Shown: positions 10,906 through 23,959 of the stretch, piece after piece
Layout: each line of letters begins with the position of its first letter
Numbering within the stretch: position 1 is the first letter of the stretch
Assembly: GCF_029227915.1 (NCBI RefSeq)
Contig: NC_079875.1
Coordinates: forward strand, 19,153,001-19,217,000
Direction: 5' to 3'
DNA: 64,000 nt
DNA from: Hydractinia symbiolongicarpus
Taxonomy: Eukaryota > Cnidaria > Hydrozoa > Anthoathecata > Hydractiniidae
Position numbers and translations under genes: made by a program
The notes under the pieces: model-generated
What the model saw: the letters and a program-made list of their open reading frames with translations, nothing else
What the model was told of the DNA's origin: nothing
The model's database searches: none

Positions 10906-13248
10906 TTAACTATGTCAAGTATTTAGGTCCTATACCTCTCAGAGCTTTAGATATTTACTATTACTCAAAACTACCCCTAAAAATCTCTATGAAATCCTTA
11001 TGATAGGCAAAATATAATAACTTTCGTTAGGATTATCTTTAGGACTTGAAACTTACAAGACAACTTTATTTCGTTCAGGAGAATCTTTCTGAGAATTTTG
11101 GTGACATGATTAATCTGGATTTTTGGGCAATTTTTGGCCCTTATTTATTTGAACTATGTAAAAACCGGAAAAAATGTTAATTTTTATTTAGCTGTCAGAA
11201 ACTTTAAACAGAATGTAAAAAAAATTTGCTCTAGAACCTTAAGTAGTTAAATTTTAAGCATATAGTGGTAACTTAGACCAATTTCAAGCCTTCAACAACA
11301 ACACAGAAGAAGTGCTGGCATTCTGCTTTTTTATGTATATGTGTGTCAAGTTTGATTCAATTTGGACAAGCCTGTCAAAAGTTTTAGTCATTAAATGTTG
11401 GAAATATACCCTGGTCAAAATAGGGTTAAGCTACTAATAGTTTAGGTTTTCCACTTTCTATTTCTTGTTATGCCTTGAAAATATTTAAGGCGTAACAAGA
11501 AATAGATAGATCAATGGATTTTTTTTTTCTTTTGCGACGTGGACATCTTTCTTTCGTCATAAAATTGTATGCAAGCATTTAGTAAAACTTAAAACTTTTT
11601 AATGTTCAAAACGTTCGAATTTCGAATTTTATCTTTCACTGGGCTAAAGAGTTTCAGAAGCGTTAAACGTAGACAATACGTTTGAGAGGTCAACATGTAT
11701 TATTCCTTATTTCAATGAAAATTGTCAATTCTGCTTGTGCAGGAATAGCGCCTTTGTGATGGGCTACCATGAGTATTGTGAGACATGGGCTCCTATTGTT
11801 GGAGACGTCTTACAATGCCAAATAGAGCCAGACAATGCTGTAATAAATATAAACTAGTTATCGCACCTGTTCTAAAAAATATTGTCATATTTTTTTTGTT
11901 TTTTAGTTCTTGTATATTTCACTCTAAAAAATATTTCCCATATTTTTCTCACCACTGCGATAACTACTACATATTTAAAAGAACAAAGAACTTGTTTTCT
12001 AATACATATATATTTTCCAGAATTCTCCATAAATAAGTTCAAAATATCGAGGGTATTCTTTCGAAGGGACCCTAAAAGGTTCGAAAAAATTGGGGAATAC
12101 GAAAAGCTGGAGTTCGAAAAATCCGGGGTAAATTTTAAGGGAAAACCAAGGGACCAAGGAAATAATTCGAAAAATCAAGGAATTTGAATATTCCATTGTT
12201 CAAAAAATTGGGGTTGAACGATATAATGTAAATTAAATCATGAAAATCTTTACTTCAAAATAACTTCTGTTATTGTCAAAGTTTTTTTTTATCTTTTACT
12301 TATTTTATTTTTCCCCCAAAAGACAACCATACCAGGGCTAATATCGATAATTTCAAAATCCTTGTGATTATAACTTCCTTTGAAACGTAATGATGGCGCA
12401 CCTTGTGAATAATCATTTTTGTTTCCTTGTGAAGAAATTAACCAACAAAGGCCTCTTTGAGGCCAACCTGTACATCTTAGCTAATCCCCCGACTCCTGAC
12501 CTAGATAAAAATTTCGTAGACTAAGATATCGTCAACACTGTCTCTTCGTAGTTGGTAACCGCTGTTACCTGGCCATGCGATCCTTTTCTAGATGAAGAAA
12601 ATGAATGTCAATGAGACATGAAACAAGTCTGCATAATTGCACGTACAAACAGAACAGGCAATATCTCGTTGGTGTTATTCCATTTAAGGTTATTTTTTTA
12701 TTTTTGAACCCATATTAATATGTTCCGTGTTGATAAAAAACGAATCATTAAAAAAACAAGTTCAGAGTGCCAAGTTGAGAAATCAAAATTTTCAGCTAAC
12801 AAAACTTTTTGTGGAACTTGGAAAGCAGTTATTGATAGGCCTGTAAACATCAACTGCTTTCGATAATTTTTACAACAATTAAAAAAGCAGAACTTTTTCT
12901 TATCGTTCCAGAACAAAATACGGTGATTTTTACTAAGCAACCTACTGGTCATTTTTTTTTTCATTCCAAACAAAACACAGATTTCTTACAATTTTACAAT
13001 TTTATTTTACAATTATTTACGTGCTTTCTTTTGTTCATCCAAAGATGCTATAATAATTTATTATGGAGAACATTCCAGGAGAAGAACTCCAATATTTACT
13101 GAAGAAGAATGTCTCAGAAATGTTTTTTTTTTACTTTGGTAGTTAATGTTTCCTTAAAATTGCAAGTTTTTTATGTAAAAATTGCCTTTGTTTCATCTGT
13201 ATCTGATTCTATTTTGTGTATTCTTTTCATAGAATAAATTTATAAACA
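10906..13248. other. Non-coding stretch upstream of clpX
   Basis: No convincing gene. It contains the hairpin at 11458-11505 and a patch with repeated TTCGAA/TTCGAAAAA motifs at 12040-12190. The clpX promoter must lie in its last part; no TATA or initiator element can be assigned with confidence. Confidence 0.5.
11458..11505. repeat. Hairpin, 19-bp stem, 10-base loop
   Basis: CTATTTCTTGTTATGCCTT (11458-11476) pairs with AAGGCGTAACAAGAAATAG (11487-11505) with one wobble or mismatch. Two of the many explanations are a transposon scar and a small-RNA precursor; nothing here decides. Confidence 0.6.
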
Positions 13249-16200
13249 ATGCAAAGTTCATCTTCAAGAGTGCTCTTATTGCGTCGTACCTCTTGTCTAT
13301 CCTTGACTTCATTGTCTGGTGCGCGGGGTAAAACCAGATGTGAGGGAAAACAAAGTCACTTATATCAAAGAGGTTTGTTTATAATTACCTTGTATTTTTG
13401 TAAATATATATATTGCCTGAGTTTTCTTTTTTTTGTTTTGATTATTTATTTTTTAGCTCAAAATAGAAAGTTCACTAGGTATGCATCAGTCAGGATCATT
13501 TTACCACACCGTTCCATAAGATGTATCCACAGTTCCAGCTATACTCTAGAGAAAAGTGGTAGTCTGCCTCCTTCAGATGGTAGTTCCAATGGCGATGGTG
13601 GAAAATCTAGTGGTGGTGGTGGAGGAGGAAAGGGAAATCAATTGTGTTGCCCTAAGTGTGGAGAGCCGTGCACTCATGTCGAAACATTTGTCTGTAAGTT
13701 GATATGTTTTTTGAAGTTATTATTATTTCATAGGGGTTATCTTGTATCCAGTCTTGATTTAAATAAAATAGTGTCTTCTAGATACTGAGAAGGTATCTTG
13801 CTTTCATGTTATTTGTAAAGCTACTTAATTTTGATGTTCTAAATGGGGCTATACTTAACCTTTGATAGGCCCGAAATGTAATCAACCTTGGCACCATTTC
13901 ACTCTAAACTTATAGCTTTTTTATAAAAAAAAAAAATTCATTTCTCTCGGTTTTTATACATTATGAAAATAGAATCAGACAAAAGATAACTGAAATTTTT
14001 TTGAAAACCATTTAGACAAGATCGTGCAAAGTTAAAATATTGATACACTCACTTTGGAAACTATATATACTTGATTTGATGTAATATGAATATCTGCGAA
14101 AACATTTCTGTCTAGTTATGGAAAAATATCCTTGCGTTCCCCCAGTATGTTTTCAGTTTTTTTATGTGTGAAATGAGAATGCCGCATTTTAGAGTAGTAA
14201 AGTATAACTGTTTCAAATTAAGATTTTATTTTGTTTTTAGCTTCGACGAGATTTGTAAAGTGTGAAAAATGCCATCATTTTTTTGTGGTACTTTCAGAAC
14301 TTGATTCTAAACGATCTATGTTCTCTGAAAAAGGACATCAAGATGCAGAATCAAGTAATCAATCAATATCTCCAAAAGCTCCTCCCCCTCCCAGAAAGGT
14401 ACAAAATTGTATGCACAAACTTTTTTTAAATTAGAATCAAAATTATGGTACATTTAAGCATTGCAAGGTTGATTTGTAACATCCCTTTAAACTTCAAAAG
14501 TTAAAATAATTTAGGCTCTCGTAACTTATTTTCAGTTTGTAATATATACAGCATCCAATCAGTTCATGTTGGCAACTAATAATGGTTGTTAAAGTATTAT
14601 GCTGTTTTGTTTCACAATAACCATTTTCATTATTTTTATATTTTATTATTTTATCTTGGTTGTAAAAAAAAACACACGATGACAGAATTATTGTTGTCAA
14701 CATGTGTTTGCCATATAGGAGAAGAATTAAAACTACGCATATATATTTTTATATATATATATATAATAAAAACATTCTTACATATCACAAAAACATGGCA
14801 TAAAAATTTTTAATTTTCATATTCTTTCATGTCTAAATTTGATCCCCAAAAGCAATAATTAAGTTAACGGTTGCCACCATTATCGAACAAAAGCTAATTT
14901 GGTTCGTAGATATTTTGATTTGTGACGTCACACGGAGTACAAAGCTCAACAAAATTTATAAGGCGATGGATTAACTTTCACTCACAAACTATATTTTTAA
15001 CAGTGAAACTAACAACGAAATATTCTTGTTCCAAACATAAAATTTATCGCAGATAATTGCAGGGAGATATACTTTAGTTTGTTCGTTTAACATTCCCTCT
15101 CTTCTTTCATTCGGAATGCATTTGTTTACACCCCTGTAGGATAACGTCGCACCATTTAGTAATTTACTCAACAAAAAGTCCTTACTACAATGGCGGCAAG
15201 GCTCAGAAATATAAAAAATGTACACACTTCTTATTCACACTATAATATACAAGTTAAGCGCAATCTCTTATTAATCGTTAGATCTCCTTTAAATAAGAAA
15301 ACATATTTATGGACAATTTGGTATTTTTCAAATCATGTCATGCGTACCTATTAGATTCTGAAAATGTTTAAACGATCTTTGTAACTTGTTTGATGATGTG
15401 TATCGCAATGTATAACCTTGCACTTATCCATTTAGATTTATGGATATTTATCGAAATACGTTGTCGGTCAGGAAGTTGCAAAAAAAGTTTTATCTGTTGC
15501 TGTATATAACCATTACAAACGCTTAAATGTTAACCTGCCACAAGATGAAGGAGCAGCTGTAGAAAAAGATGTTGTGCAACCACCAAGTGGCAATAACGTG
15601 AAAGTGAAATCAGCAAAGGGTAAATATTTTTGTCATTTTCCACAGGCGCTGTAAAAAAAAGGTTGTAACTGCTTCTCTGTTTCTCTTAGATTTTTTGCAG
15701 CTACACACCAGTATGCATCCGCTTGGCGCTGGTTCGGTAAATTCAAATGACAAGCAGAAGGAATCTAATGATGTTCCCCGTGGAAGCGAGTTTTTGGATT
15801 CGCCTTCTGAATCTATGAAAATTGACAAAAGCAACATTTTACTTCTTGGTCCCACAGGGTCTGGTAAAACATTATTGGCACAAACTATTGCAAGATGTCT
15901 TGATGTACCATTTGCAATATGCGATTGTACCTCACTTACCCAAGCTGGGTATGTTGGTGAAGATATCGAGTCTGTGATTACAAAATTATTGCAAGATGCG
16001 AATTACAATGTTGATAGAGCACAGCAAGGTACACTTTCTTTGTCAACTGTTTGTTCAGGGTGATTACAAGAAGAAGAAGTCATAGGATTTTGTTTGGTCT
16101 GAAAAAAAGGCAATGAAAACACCTTTTAACAAAAAAGCCATAGATTTTTTTTACATTGAGAATGTTTTACTACATTTTTCTTTTTAATAACTGCGTCTTC

Positions 16201-19113
16201 ACAATGGCAGTTAGTTAGTTTATTGTTTATTTTTGTTCTGATTTTTTGTTATCTGTTTTCTTGACTTTCATTACCATTGCTATTATAAGAATTATTTATT
16301 TAGTTTTTAATTTTGAAAGATATTTTTACTGCTATTCAATGGTCATACAACTTCTCATTTAAAGCATATAAAATATCATTAAAATTACTTCACAATTTAT
16401 ATGGTATGTCATATGTACTAACATGATCTCATATTTCAAAGGACACTGCTTGAGTTAAATTTCATTTCATTTTTTTGTCACAGGTATTGTATTCTTGGAT
16501 GAGGTTGATAAAATTAGTTGTGTCACCGGCTTCCATCAAGTGCGTGATGTAGGTGGCGAGGGTGTCCAACAGGTATACAAAAACTTCTTTTTTTTAATTT
16601 TTAGAAACGTATTAAATTTTGATGGTTTTTTTCCATACTTTTCAAGGCTTTTTAAGGGCTGTATATATATATATATTTTTCGATAAAATACGGTATTTTG
16701 ATAAAACTTTATGTTTATTTTCATTTTTGTAGGGACTGTTGAAAATATTAGAAGGCACTGTTGTTAATGTTCCTGAGCGCACATCACGAAAAATGAGAGG
16801 TGAAAGTGTGCCAGTGGATACATCAAATATTCTTTTTGTTGCTTCCGGTGCATTTAATGGTTTGGACAACATTGTAAGGAAGAGACGACAGGACAAGGTA
16901 ATTTTTAATTAGATCACCCGCATTTGAAAACAATATTTTCTTTCTTTTTCACTTAATGATTGTCGCTACTCATCCTAAAAATTGGGTTATCTTTTGAAAT
17001 TATACAACTTTAACGTTATTGGCACTGAAAGAAAAGTAGGACGTGTTTAGGTCTCAAGGTTTTGGGTGTACAATATTTATTGTCTAGAGGCACAGTTAAT
17101 ATCAGGATTTATAAGGTACCTCATGTTGGAAACCACCGGTAAATTTTAATTATCAGATTTTGTAAATGAAAAAAATTTAAAGTCGTTCAATAGATTATTT
17201 TCATTTGCAAGTAGCAAGGAATCTCTAAAACACAGTGATAGATCTTATAATGGACTTGTATGTGCATGTGAAAAAAATGTTGTTATCAACAGTGTAACAA
17301 TCTTTTTGGATGTGTACAGGTACTCGGATTTGGACCACCGAAGAGTAAGGAATTGCGTAATGTTCAATACGACTTGAAAGAAATGACTAAGGCAGAGTCC
17401 CACGACGATTTGCTTGAAAAAGACGAACTTTTGTCCAAGATTGAAGCACAAGATCTTATTGAATTTGGAATGATTCCTGAGTTTGTTGGACGTTTGCCTG
17501 TTTTAGTATCCATCAATTCTTTAAGTGAAGAGTCGCTGATTCGCATCTTAACAGAACCAAGAAATGCTCTTATACCACAATATCAACACTTATTCAAGAT
17601 GGACAATGTACATGGTTTTGTATTTATACTTTACATCTCTTTTCATTTAAACTACGCGAAAAAAAAGATACATCGTCGTATGACATGTTTAGTACAGTAC
17701 CAATACAGTGATTGTTTTGTGTGTTTTTCGAAGCCAGTTCACTGTTCTGCCTAAAATTTGCATGCTGCAACATTACATGTACTGCGTAAGAAGAACGCGA
17801 AACTTTGTTATGAGCATCTACTTTTGTGTTTTGGCACAGTATTTGGCTTTGGTTGGCATAGCACCATTGTATTTTTGTTTACTTTCTTGATCTTCAATCA
17901 ACTATTTTTGAATTTCAGGTTGACTTGCAGTTTTCACAAGAAGCATTAAAAATGATAGCTAAAGTAGCAAAAGAACGTAGAACTGGAGCCCGTGGACTCA
18001 AAGCTATAATGGTGCGTGGTTAAAAGTTTTTTTTCTTACGCTCTACAACATCAGTTCAATGTAAATTTTCATTATGATTTTGCAAACTGGAAAAGTTTTG
18101 CAAATGAACTGTACCTTACCCAATTATTTTGTGTGTGAAAACATGCAAGAGTCAGCTAAATGTAGTCCCTTCACGCGGTGATCGCATTTGATAAATCGAG
18201 TTTAATTTTTGAATGTTGAAAAATCGTGTCTTTTCTTCATGCTTTATCTTGTAAATTTTGATTTTTGAAAAGTTAAACCAGTTAAACTTTCAATTAATTT
18301 TTCATTGAGATTTTAAACATCCAAGATGCTTATTTTTGTACATGGAATGTGCCTGCAGTAGAATCTTAGTTCTTAAGCAGAGAAAAACAAACCGTTGAAT
18401 GTTTTGTCAAAAAATGAAAACGCAGAGGGAGAGCAATATTAAAATAGTTCCTACTCAAAGCGATTTTAATATAACAATATCACAGAGTACCCAGTATTTC
18501 TTTTTTGCAACTATTTTTGTTACCGTCCTAAATTTTATTTAAATTCCCAATATATCATTTAACAAATCAAATCAAATCAAATTGGATGAATTTCGGAAAT
18601 ATTTTAACAAAATCATGTTTATCACATTGCTAATAAATCCATATTACTATTATTGTGTGTAATAATAGTCAAATAAAATAGCCATGGGTAGAAATGGGTG
18701 GAATTCTAGATTTTTCCAAGGGCTACCGACTAGGTTTTATATTTCATAAACCCTTTCTGCATTGCATTCGTGCTTAATAAATAAAGTGATGATTATCTGT
18801 CAGCATATGTCACCAACTGTTTTCTCTATAAAGGGCAACCTGTATTATGCAGTGAATTCAAGATTCCATTTTATTAATAGAATACTTGACAGTCAGTGTT
18901 TATGCGATGTATATGTTTTAGGAAAAAATCTTACTTGAACCCATGTTTGATGTTCCTGGATCCGACGTAACGGCTGTTTACATCAGCGAAGATGTTGTGA
19001 CTGGCAAAAAGAAAGCGGAATATGTGACTGGTCCGATCGAAACTACTGTTAGCCCTGCTGACGAAGAGGACAACAACAGTGAGGACGTCAATGTGACAAG
19101 TTCAAGCTACTGA
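13249..19113 (+). CDS. CLPX: Mitochondrial ATP-dependent Clp protease unfoldase subunit ClpX
   Basis: AAA+ unfoldase that recognises, unfolds and threads substrates into the ClpP peptidase in the mitochondrial matrix. Ten exons fit with GT-AG sites: 13249-13372, 13457-13693, 14241-14398, 15436-15619, 15690-16028, 16484-16572, 16733-16897, 17320-17607, 17919-18012 and 18922-19113. They encode about 622 residues, close to human CLPX (about 633). An Arg/Ser-rich N-terminus suits a mitochondrial presequence, followed by a Gly-rich linker. A zinc-binding domain (C106, C109, C128, C131) comes next. Walker A GPTGSGKT lies at about 288-295, the pore loop GYVGED in exon 5, and Walker B LDE at about 352-354. 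Also visible are the ClpP-contact loop (LGFG, exon 8) and EFVGRLP. Exon 9 contains one A too many at 18000-18003 relative to the frame of exon 10, read as an assembly error or a private frameshift. Confidence 0.95.
13373..18921 (+). other. Introns of clpX
   Basis: Nine introns: 13373-13456 (84 bp, in frame with both exons so it reads through as ORF), 14399-15435, 15620-15689 (70 bp), 16029-16483, 16573-16732, 16898-17319, 17608-17918, 18013-18921 and 13694-14240. They hold simple AT-rich sequence, including a (TA)n tract at about 14745-14765. No nested gene was seen. Confidence 0.8.
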
Positions 19114-20656
19114 ACATTTTTGTTTAAATATACAATATACCTAAACTATAGTAGTAGAAATATTTATACCTCGGTTTTGTGTTCTATAATGTTTAGATTT
19201 TCATGCAAAGTGTAATACAAATGAGTTCATTGGAAGTGTGTTGCTGATAATACAAACGTTGACACTTCTGTGGAGTTTAAACAGACATTAAAATAGGCCA
19301 GGGAAAAAGCTGCATCTAGTTTGACACGAAAGCATTGCATGGGTAAAATAGCATGCTGTAAATTTAGATTTGTTGATACACTTGCAATCAATTTTCGCCG
19401 TTAACTAAGTCATGCTTAAAGAGTGAGTTTTGGTGATTTTCGATTGTTTTCTTTTTTTTAAAATAAATTCCAGGTGAAACAATAGAAATTTGAAAGTTAG
19501 ACCTTCACTTTAAGTGAAACTTGTGATTCTGCCATTGTTTTTAGCTAGGCTGAAATAAAATTAGTTCAAAGGCTAGCCACGAATTTTCTTTTTAAACAAC
19601 GACAGAAGGTGTTAGCTATGAAATACGTGAACAATTTTCTTTGGGTACAAAATAGATTGGTCAACTCGCCTGCTGGATTAGGTTCCAGTACCAAATCAAA
19701 GGGTGAAAATTTTCGTTGTAAATATTTTGTGGGAAACCCTTGTCAGGCCTCTAGCAAAATCCCCCAAATTGTATAAAATTAAAAATAGCACAACTTAACA
19801 TAAATTCTGGGGAAAGTTTTTAGGAGAACTAATCAATTAAAAATTAGTGAAGACCTAGCGTAATTTTTTTAATACTTTTTTTCGATTGATAACAAGGAGA
19901 GAGATTCTATTAGGAGAGAGCATCTTATTATTTAGGCATTATTTTACCTCGAGAATTAAAAAATATATAATCTCTTTAATAATAGCCGCCAGTCTGTTTG
20001 TAAGCGAGAAAAAAGTCGTGTTATGGAAACCCGAAATGCTATATATAAAGGACGGACGAACCCGTGGATTTATCAACGGGTCCACCAACTAATAATGTTA
20101 CAGTTTGTAAATTGTATTATTTTTATGATTATTTGTGTGTATTATTTGCATCTGTGAGCCTCAATAATATTGAGTATGTGTTTCATTATATAGTTTACAT
20201 TCATAAGTAGTTGGTGTTGTTGCGATATTGCTTTTGCAGTATTAAAATTCGTCCTTTTGTAAAAATATTTTCTTTTTCAAATGTTCCGACGGTATTATAA
20301 AATAACGAAAGATTGTGTTTAGTTTTCGATTCTTTGTATTTTATTAAAGCATGTATTTTACAGCTTTGCTGATGTGAATAATTTTTCATTATTTCATATT
20401 GTATGTGCATTAATATCTTCTTGTTTCATGTTATGTAAAATGCAGTCTGCATTTGTAAAGAATAAGGTTAATGGAAAATATAGTATTTTATATACTGGTA
20501 GAGTATGGATAAAACCAAGTGTTTTGTTTGAACATTTTTCTCTCTTTTTTTGACTTATTTGGTAACGTTATTGAAGAAATAACTGTAAGCGTACCATGTT
20601 GGATAGCAATCTATAAAAACTATTAAACTAGTAGCTATGTTTTTTAACTTTATTAG
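19114..20656. other. clpX 3' flank and non-coding DNA
   Basis: AATAAA-type sequences follow the stop codon near 19461 and 19553; either could be the clpX polyadenylation signal. Nothing else is recognisable before the repeat-family copy at 20657. Confidence 0.5.
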
Positions 20657-21104
20657 CAACTAGTCGATAAGGTCCGTGAAAAAAACCACCTAGGCAGGAG
20701 AACAATGGAAAGGAGAACAGTCACCGACTCCAGATTTCGCCATTCAGATTTTGCCACCGGATTTAGCTATTCGGATTTCGCCACGAATTTCGATGACGTC
20801 AGCAAGTCTTATAAATGTACAAAAAAATATATTTTTTTAGAAATTTATTTAACCGTTCCTCTATCGTGTACAGCTTGAAACGCTAATGAAGTAAATATAT
20901 ACGATCATGTACTTTTGACGAACGGTTGATTCGGGCACCCAGGCTTGGGTGCCTAAACTAACCCAATTTGGTCCCAACAACTAACCCAATTTGGTCCAAG
21001 GCTGTTCCTAGTTACCCACGCGGTGCAAAATACGTCACCTCTACGTTTCCAAGTTATTTGGCCTTAAAGTCATAACTGCAATGCAATGGCTTCACCAATC
21101 TTTT
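20657..21104 (+). mobile_element. Dispersed non-autonomous repeat family, copy A
   Basis: One end reads CAACTAGTCGATAA then CCGTGAAAAAA. The other end reads CCAAGTTATTTGGCCT and then TGCAATGCAATGGCTT. Both ends recur, inverted, in copy B (33398-33965). The interior contains gacgtcagca, a taaccgtt...cttgaaacgct block, acgatcatgta and gttacccacgcggt, all shared with copy B. No coding capacity. Confidence 0.8.
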
Positions 21105-21300
21105 AAACGTTGACGTCATTCTAAATGCATTAAAGTCGTGTAAGTCAGAAAAACATAACATTTTCGGTGACATCGAAGGAAAATTAAGATATCCAGCTAG
21201 TGATTACAGCTATGTTCTCACAAATTTTACAGGCAAATGATGTTTGACTAGAATACTTGCACTGTTTATGCTTAAGAAAAATCATACAATTGTCTGAACG

Positions 21301-21730
21301 TCAGTTCTCTTTCAAAGTAATTAGGAAATGTTTGACATTCTTGGGTGAAGTCCAATGTAGGTAACGCCTTTGCATGTATTTCCTTTCCCCATCGACCTTC
21401 CCGATGTAAATATGATCTTTGCGCCCCGGTGTTTGACGTGAAATATCAGGGCGATCCAGAAATGTAAAAATCCATTCTTCTTCCGTGTTTGAAAGTGTTT
21501 GCTTAGTACTTCCACCTTTACTTTTAAATTGAATTTTGAAGTGCTTGGAAGCAATTAGCTTAACAATCTCGCTCCTTTTACGCGGACTTTGGGAAAGACT
21601 TTTCCCGGCTTGTGCCAAAGATCTATACTTGGTGCTGAGGAAGAACTAAAAGAAGAAGGCGAGCTGGATGAAGGCGATTCAGATGCTGTTGGCTGCTGCG
21701 CTTCTTGAGTAACATCCTCCATAGCTCGTA
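21301..21730 (-). pseudogene. Transposon-type ORF fragment (PGRKD...YIGKVDG)
   Basis: The open frame (21301-21618) ends in EEEWIFTFLDRPDI and PGRKDHIYIGKVDGERKYMQ. I associate this motif string with an uncharacterised transposon-encoded protein in cnidarians. An upstream ATG near 21720 opens a Ser-rich stretch in another frame, so the start is frameshifted. It lies divergent to the SAP-SWIM-YqaJ gene and could be a piece of the same element's transposase. The reaction is unknown to me. Confidence 0.4.
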
Positions 21731-21966
21731 GATCTAAAGGATAATGAATAATTTTGGTTTCATGAATTTTTTAGAATACCCAAATCACACTCTGAATACA
21801 CTAACCCGACATCTCCCGGGACCGTGCGGGAAAAAGGGTCTGGGGGAAAGTTAGTGTACACAAATTTCTAGCGCCTTCAGTAGTTTTGAAGCTCAAGCTG
21901 GGAAGAGTGGTTGTTATTTTTAGTTGCAGCTTTTATTTTAAGGTATAATTTGCCATAGATTACAAA

Positions 21967-23565
21967 ATGGTCAATAAAATGGATGCGGATGAGTTAAAGA
22001 TGTTCCTCAGGCTTCGTGGTTTAAAGGTTTCAGGTAGAGAGGCTGAATTGGTAGCTAGAGTGTTTGTTGCTGCTGAGACCAATGTTCCACTTATTAAAAC
22101 AGCACAGGAGGTAGGTCAACTGATGCAAGAATATCAAGCCAAACTCCTACATGGTGAGGTACTACTGCCCGATCCCAATTATTTAACGTCTGGTTGGATT
22201 TGTGAAACTGATGGTATTACTCAGTGGCCTTGCATAACATACCCTGATATTTTCAATTACTTAGCTTTCAATCCCAACTAGCTTGGCAGTGCGGATGTGA
22301 ACGACTACAAGAACTCAAAAGCTTACAGTTATTTTAACAGGGGGTGGCTTGCAGATGTTAGTTACCACAGCATTGATTCATCATCAGCATATTGTTTTTC
22401 AAAAGCTGATTGTAAACAGTCTAAAAGGATAAATAATGCACCACATAAACTTTGGATATGTGTCAGGAAGAACAAAACAAACATTGTTTCAGCCCATTGT
22501 TCCTGTATGGCGGGTATGTCAGGCACGTGTAATCACGTCACAGCCATGTTATTCCGTATTGAGGCAGCTGTCAGGTTGGGGCTTACAAATCCTTCATGTA
22601 CAGCTAAAAGTTGTGAATGGCTTCCAAACCGAAAGGAAGTAAAACCAGATAAAGTAAAAATTTATCTTTTAGTCGTGATGATTTTGGTAAACGTGGAAAA
22701 CAGACTAGGACGCTAGTTTCAACGCCTAAAAAGCAGTACAACCCATTTAGAGTCAAAGTAAAGCCGCTTTGTGTACAAGATATTGCGAACAGTCTTAAGG
22801 AGTCCTTACCTGATAGCATTGTACATGCCGCAGTGCCTAAACCAAAAATTGACTTTCTTAGAGAAATTGTTGAAGCTCGTGAGAAGCCTGTAGAACTTGT
22901 TACTGTTGATGATGTGTTATTGATGTCCAATTCAAAGGAGTCTTTTTATTTAAATTTGAAGCAAAACTTAACACACAAGGTCATTCAAAAAATAGAGTCA
23001 GCAACAATAAGTCAGAGCGACAACAGCTTGTGGTTTGCATGACGAAAAGGTGTTATAACTGGTTCAAAAGGACACGAGGTTAAAACAAAAATGAAAAGCA
23101 GCTCAAGAAATCGTTCAACTGATAATCTGTGGTAGTTGTTAAAAAAAGGTTTAATATTTGTCAGCCCTAACATTCCCGCTTTAAAATATGGTCGCACAAT
23201 GGAAATTAATGCAGTCAATAATTTGTTGCTATCCAAGGTGAACATCACAAGGATCTTCAAGTTGTAGAATGTGGGTTGTATTTAGAAACAGATCTACCGT
23301 TTATCGGTGCTAGCCCTGGTCGAATAGTCACCTTCTCCTGTTGTCCAAAAGCTTGTTTGGAAATGAAATGTCCTTATTCGGTTAATTTTTTTCACCTGAA
23401 GATCCAAGATTCTCCTTGTCTTACTTAACCAAAGTTGATGGGAAATTTAAGCTTAAAGAATCACATGTACGTTTTGATTCTGTTGATGGCACGTTCAACA
23501 TGGATACGAAGGTTGGCACGTTCAACATGGATACGAAGGTTGTACTTTTACATTCACTTGCTGTC
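21967..23565 (+). pseudogene. SAP-SWIM-YqaJ nuclease of a DNA transposon
   Basis: The N-terminus has a SAP-like DNA-binding helix pair (DADELKMFLRLRGLKVSGREAEL). A SWIM zinc finger follows (CSCMAG, then CNHV). Further on is a YqaJ/lambda-exonuclease-type PD-(D/E)XK fold, with GASPGRIV and then LEMKCPYS as the catalytic core. An in-frame TAG interrupts at 22279, frames shift near 22650, and a stop lies at 23041. A 27-bp duplication (about 23489-23542) sits near the end. YqaJ nucleases of this layout accompany ISL2EU-type transposons. The nearby THAP fragment fits that idea, but no terminal repeats were confirmed. Decayed. Confidence 0.75.
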
Positions 23566-23574
23566 ATCTGAGCT

Positions 23575-23955
23575 TTAACTCTTGCACCTGGTGGAACACT
23601 GAGTGTACAATACCTTAAAATAAGTTCTTCTCTCTAATCTGAAAACCCCTATCAGCCAGCTACCAGGTTCATCAAAGAAAGAATTGGCATCATCAGTTGA
23701 TGACGATCTTTTCCTTTTTGGACAAGAGTGACGGAATAGTGTTCGTCTCAGATTCACTGGAGCTGTGTCATAGCCAAGATGCAAAGAAGGATCAGGGTGC
23801 TGAGGTGTTGGTTCACCATTAACAAAATGAAGTGAACAGACTCTATCACTTGGGTTTGGTAACCAGGGAGTATTTTTGGCAGTCGTTCTCCTCATTAATT
23901 TAACCCATCTCTGTCTTCGATCTTGGTACAATTTAGGCCCAGAAAAACAATACAA
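23575..23955 (-). pseudogene. THAP-domain fragment of a transposase
   Basis: The 126-residue frame reads DRRQRWVKLMRR, then PSDRVCSLHFVNGEPT and PDPSLHLGYD. This is the C-terminal half of a THAP zinc finger (the CxxH pair is present in CSLHF; the first C2 pair is degraded or lost upstream). THAP domains bind DNA and are found at the N-terminus of P-element, Kolobok and ISL2EU transposases. It ends in unrelated sequence toward the YqaJ gene, tail to tail with it. It is probably the remains of the same transposon's second gene. Confidence 0.65.
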
Positions 23956-23959
23956 TCAA

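Noticed and set aside
13249-13788. Single 179-residue ORF as clpX exon 1
   Set aside because: It reads through an 84-bp intron and past the exon 2 donor; ClpX alignment supports splicing at 13373-13456 and 13694.
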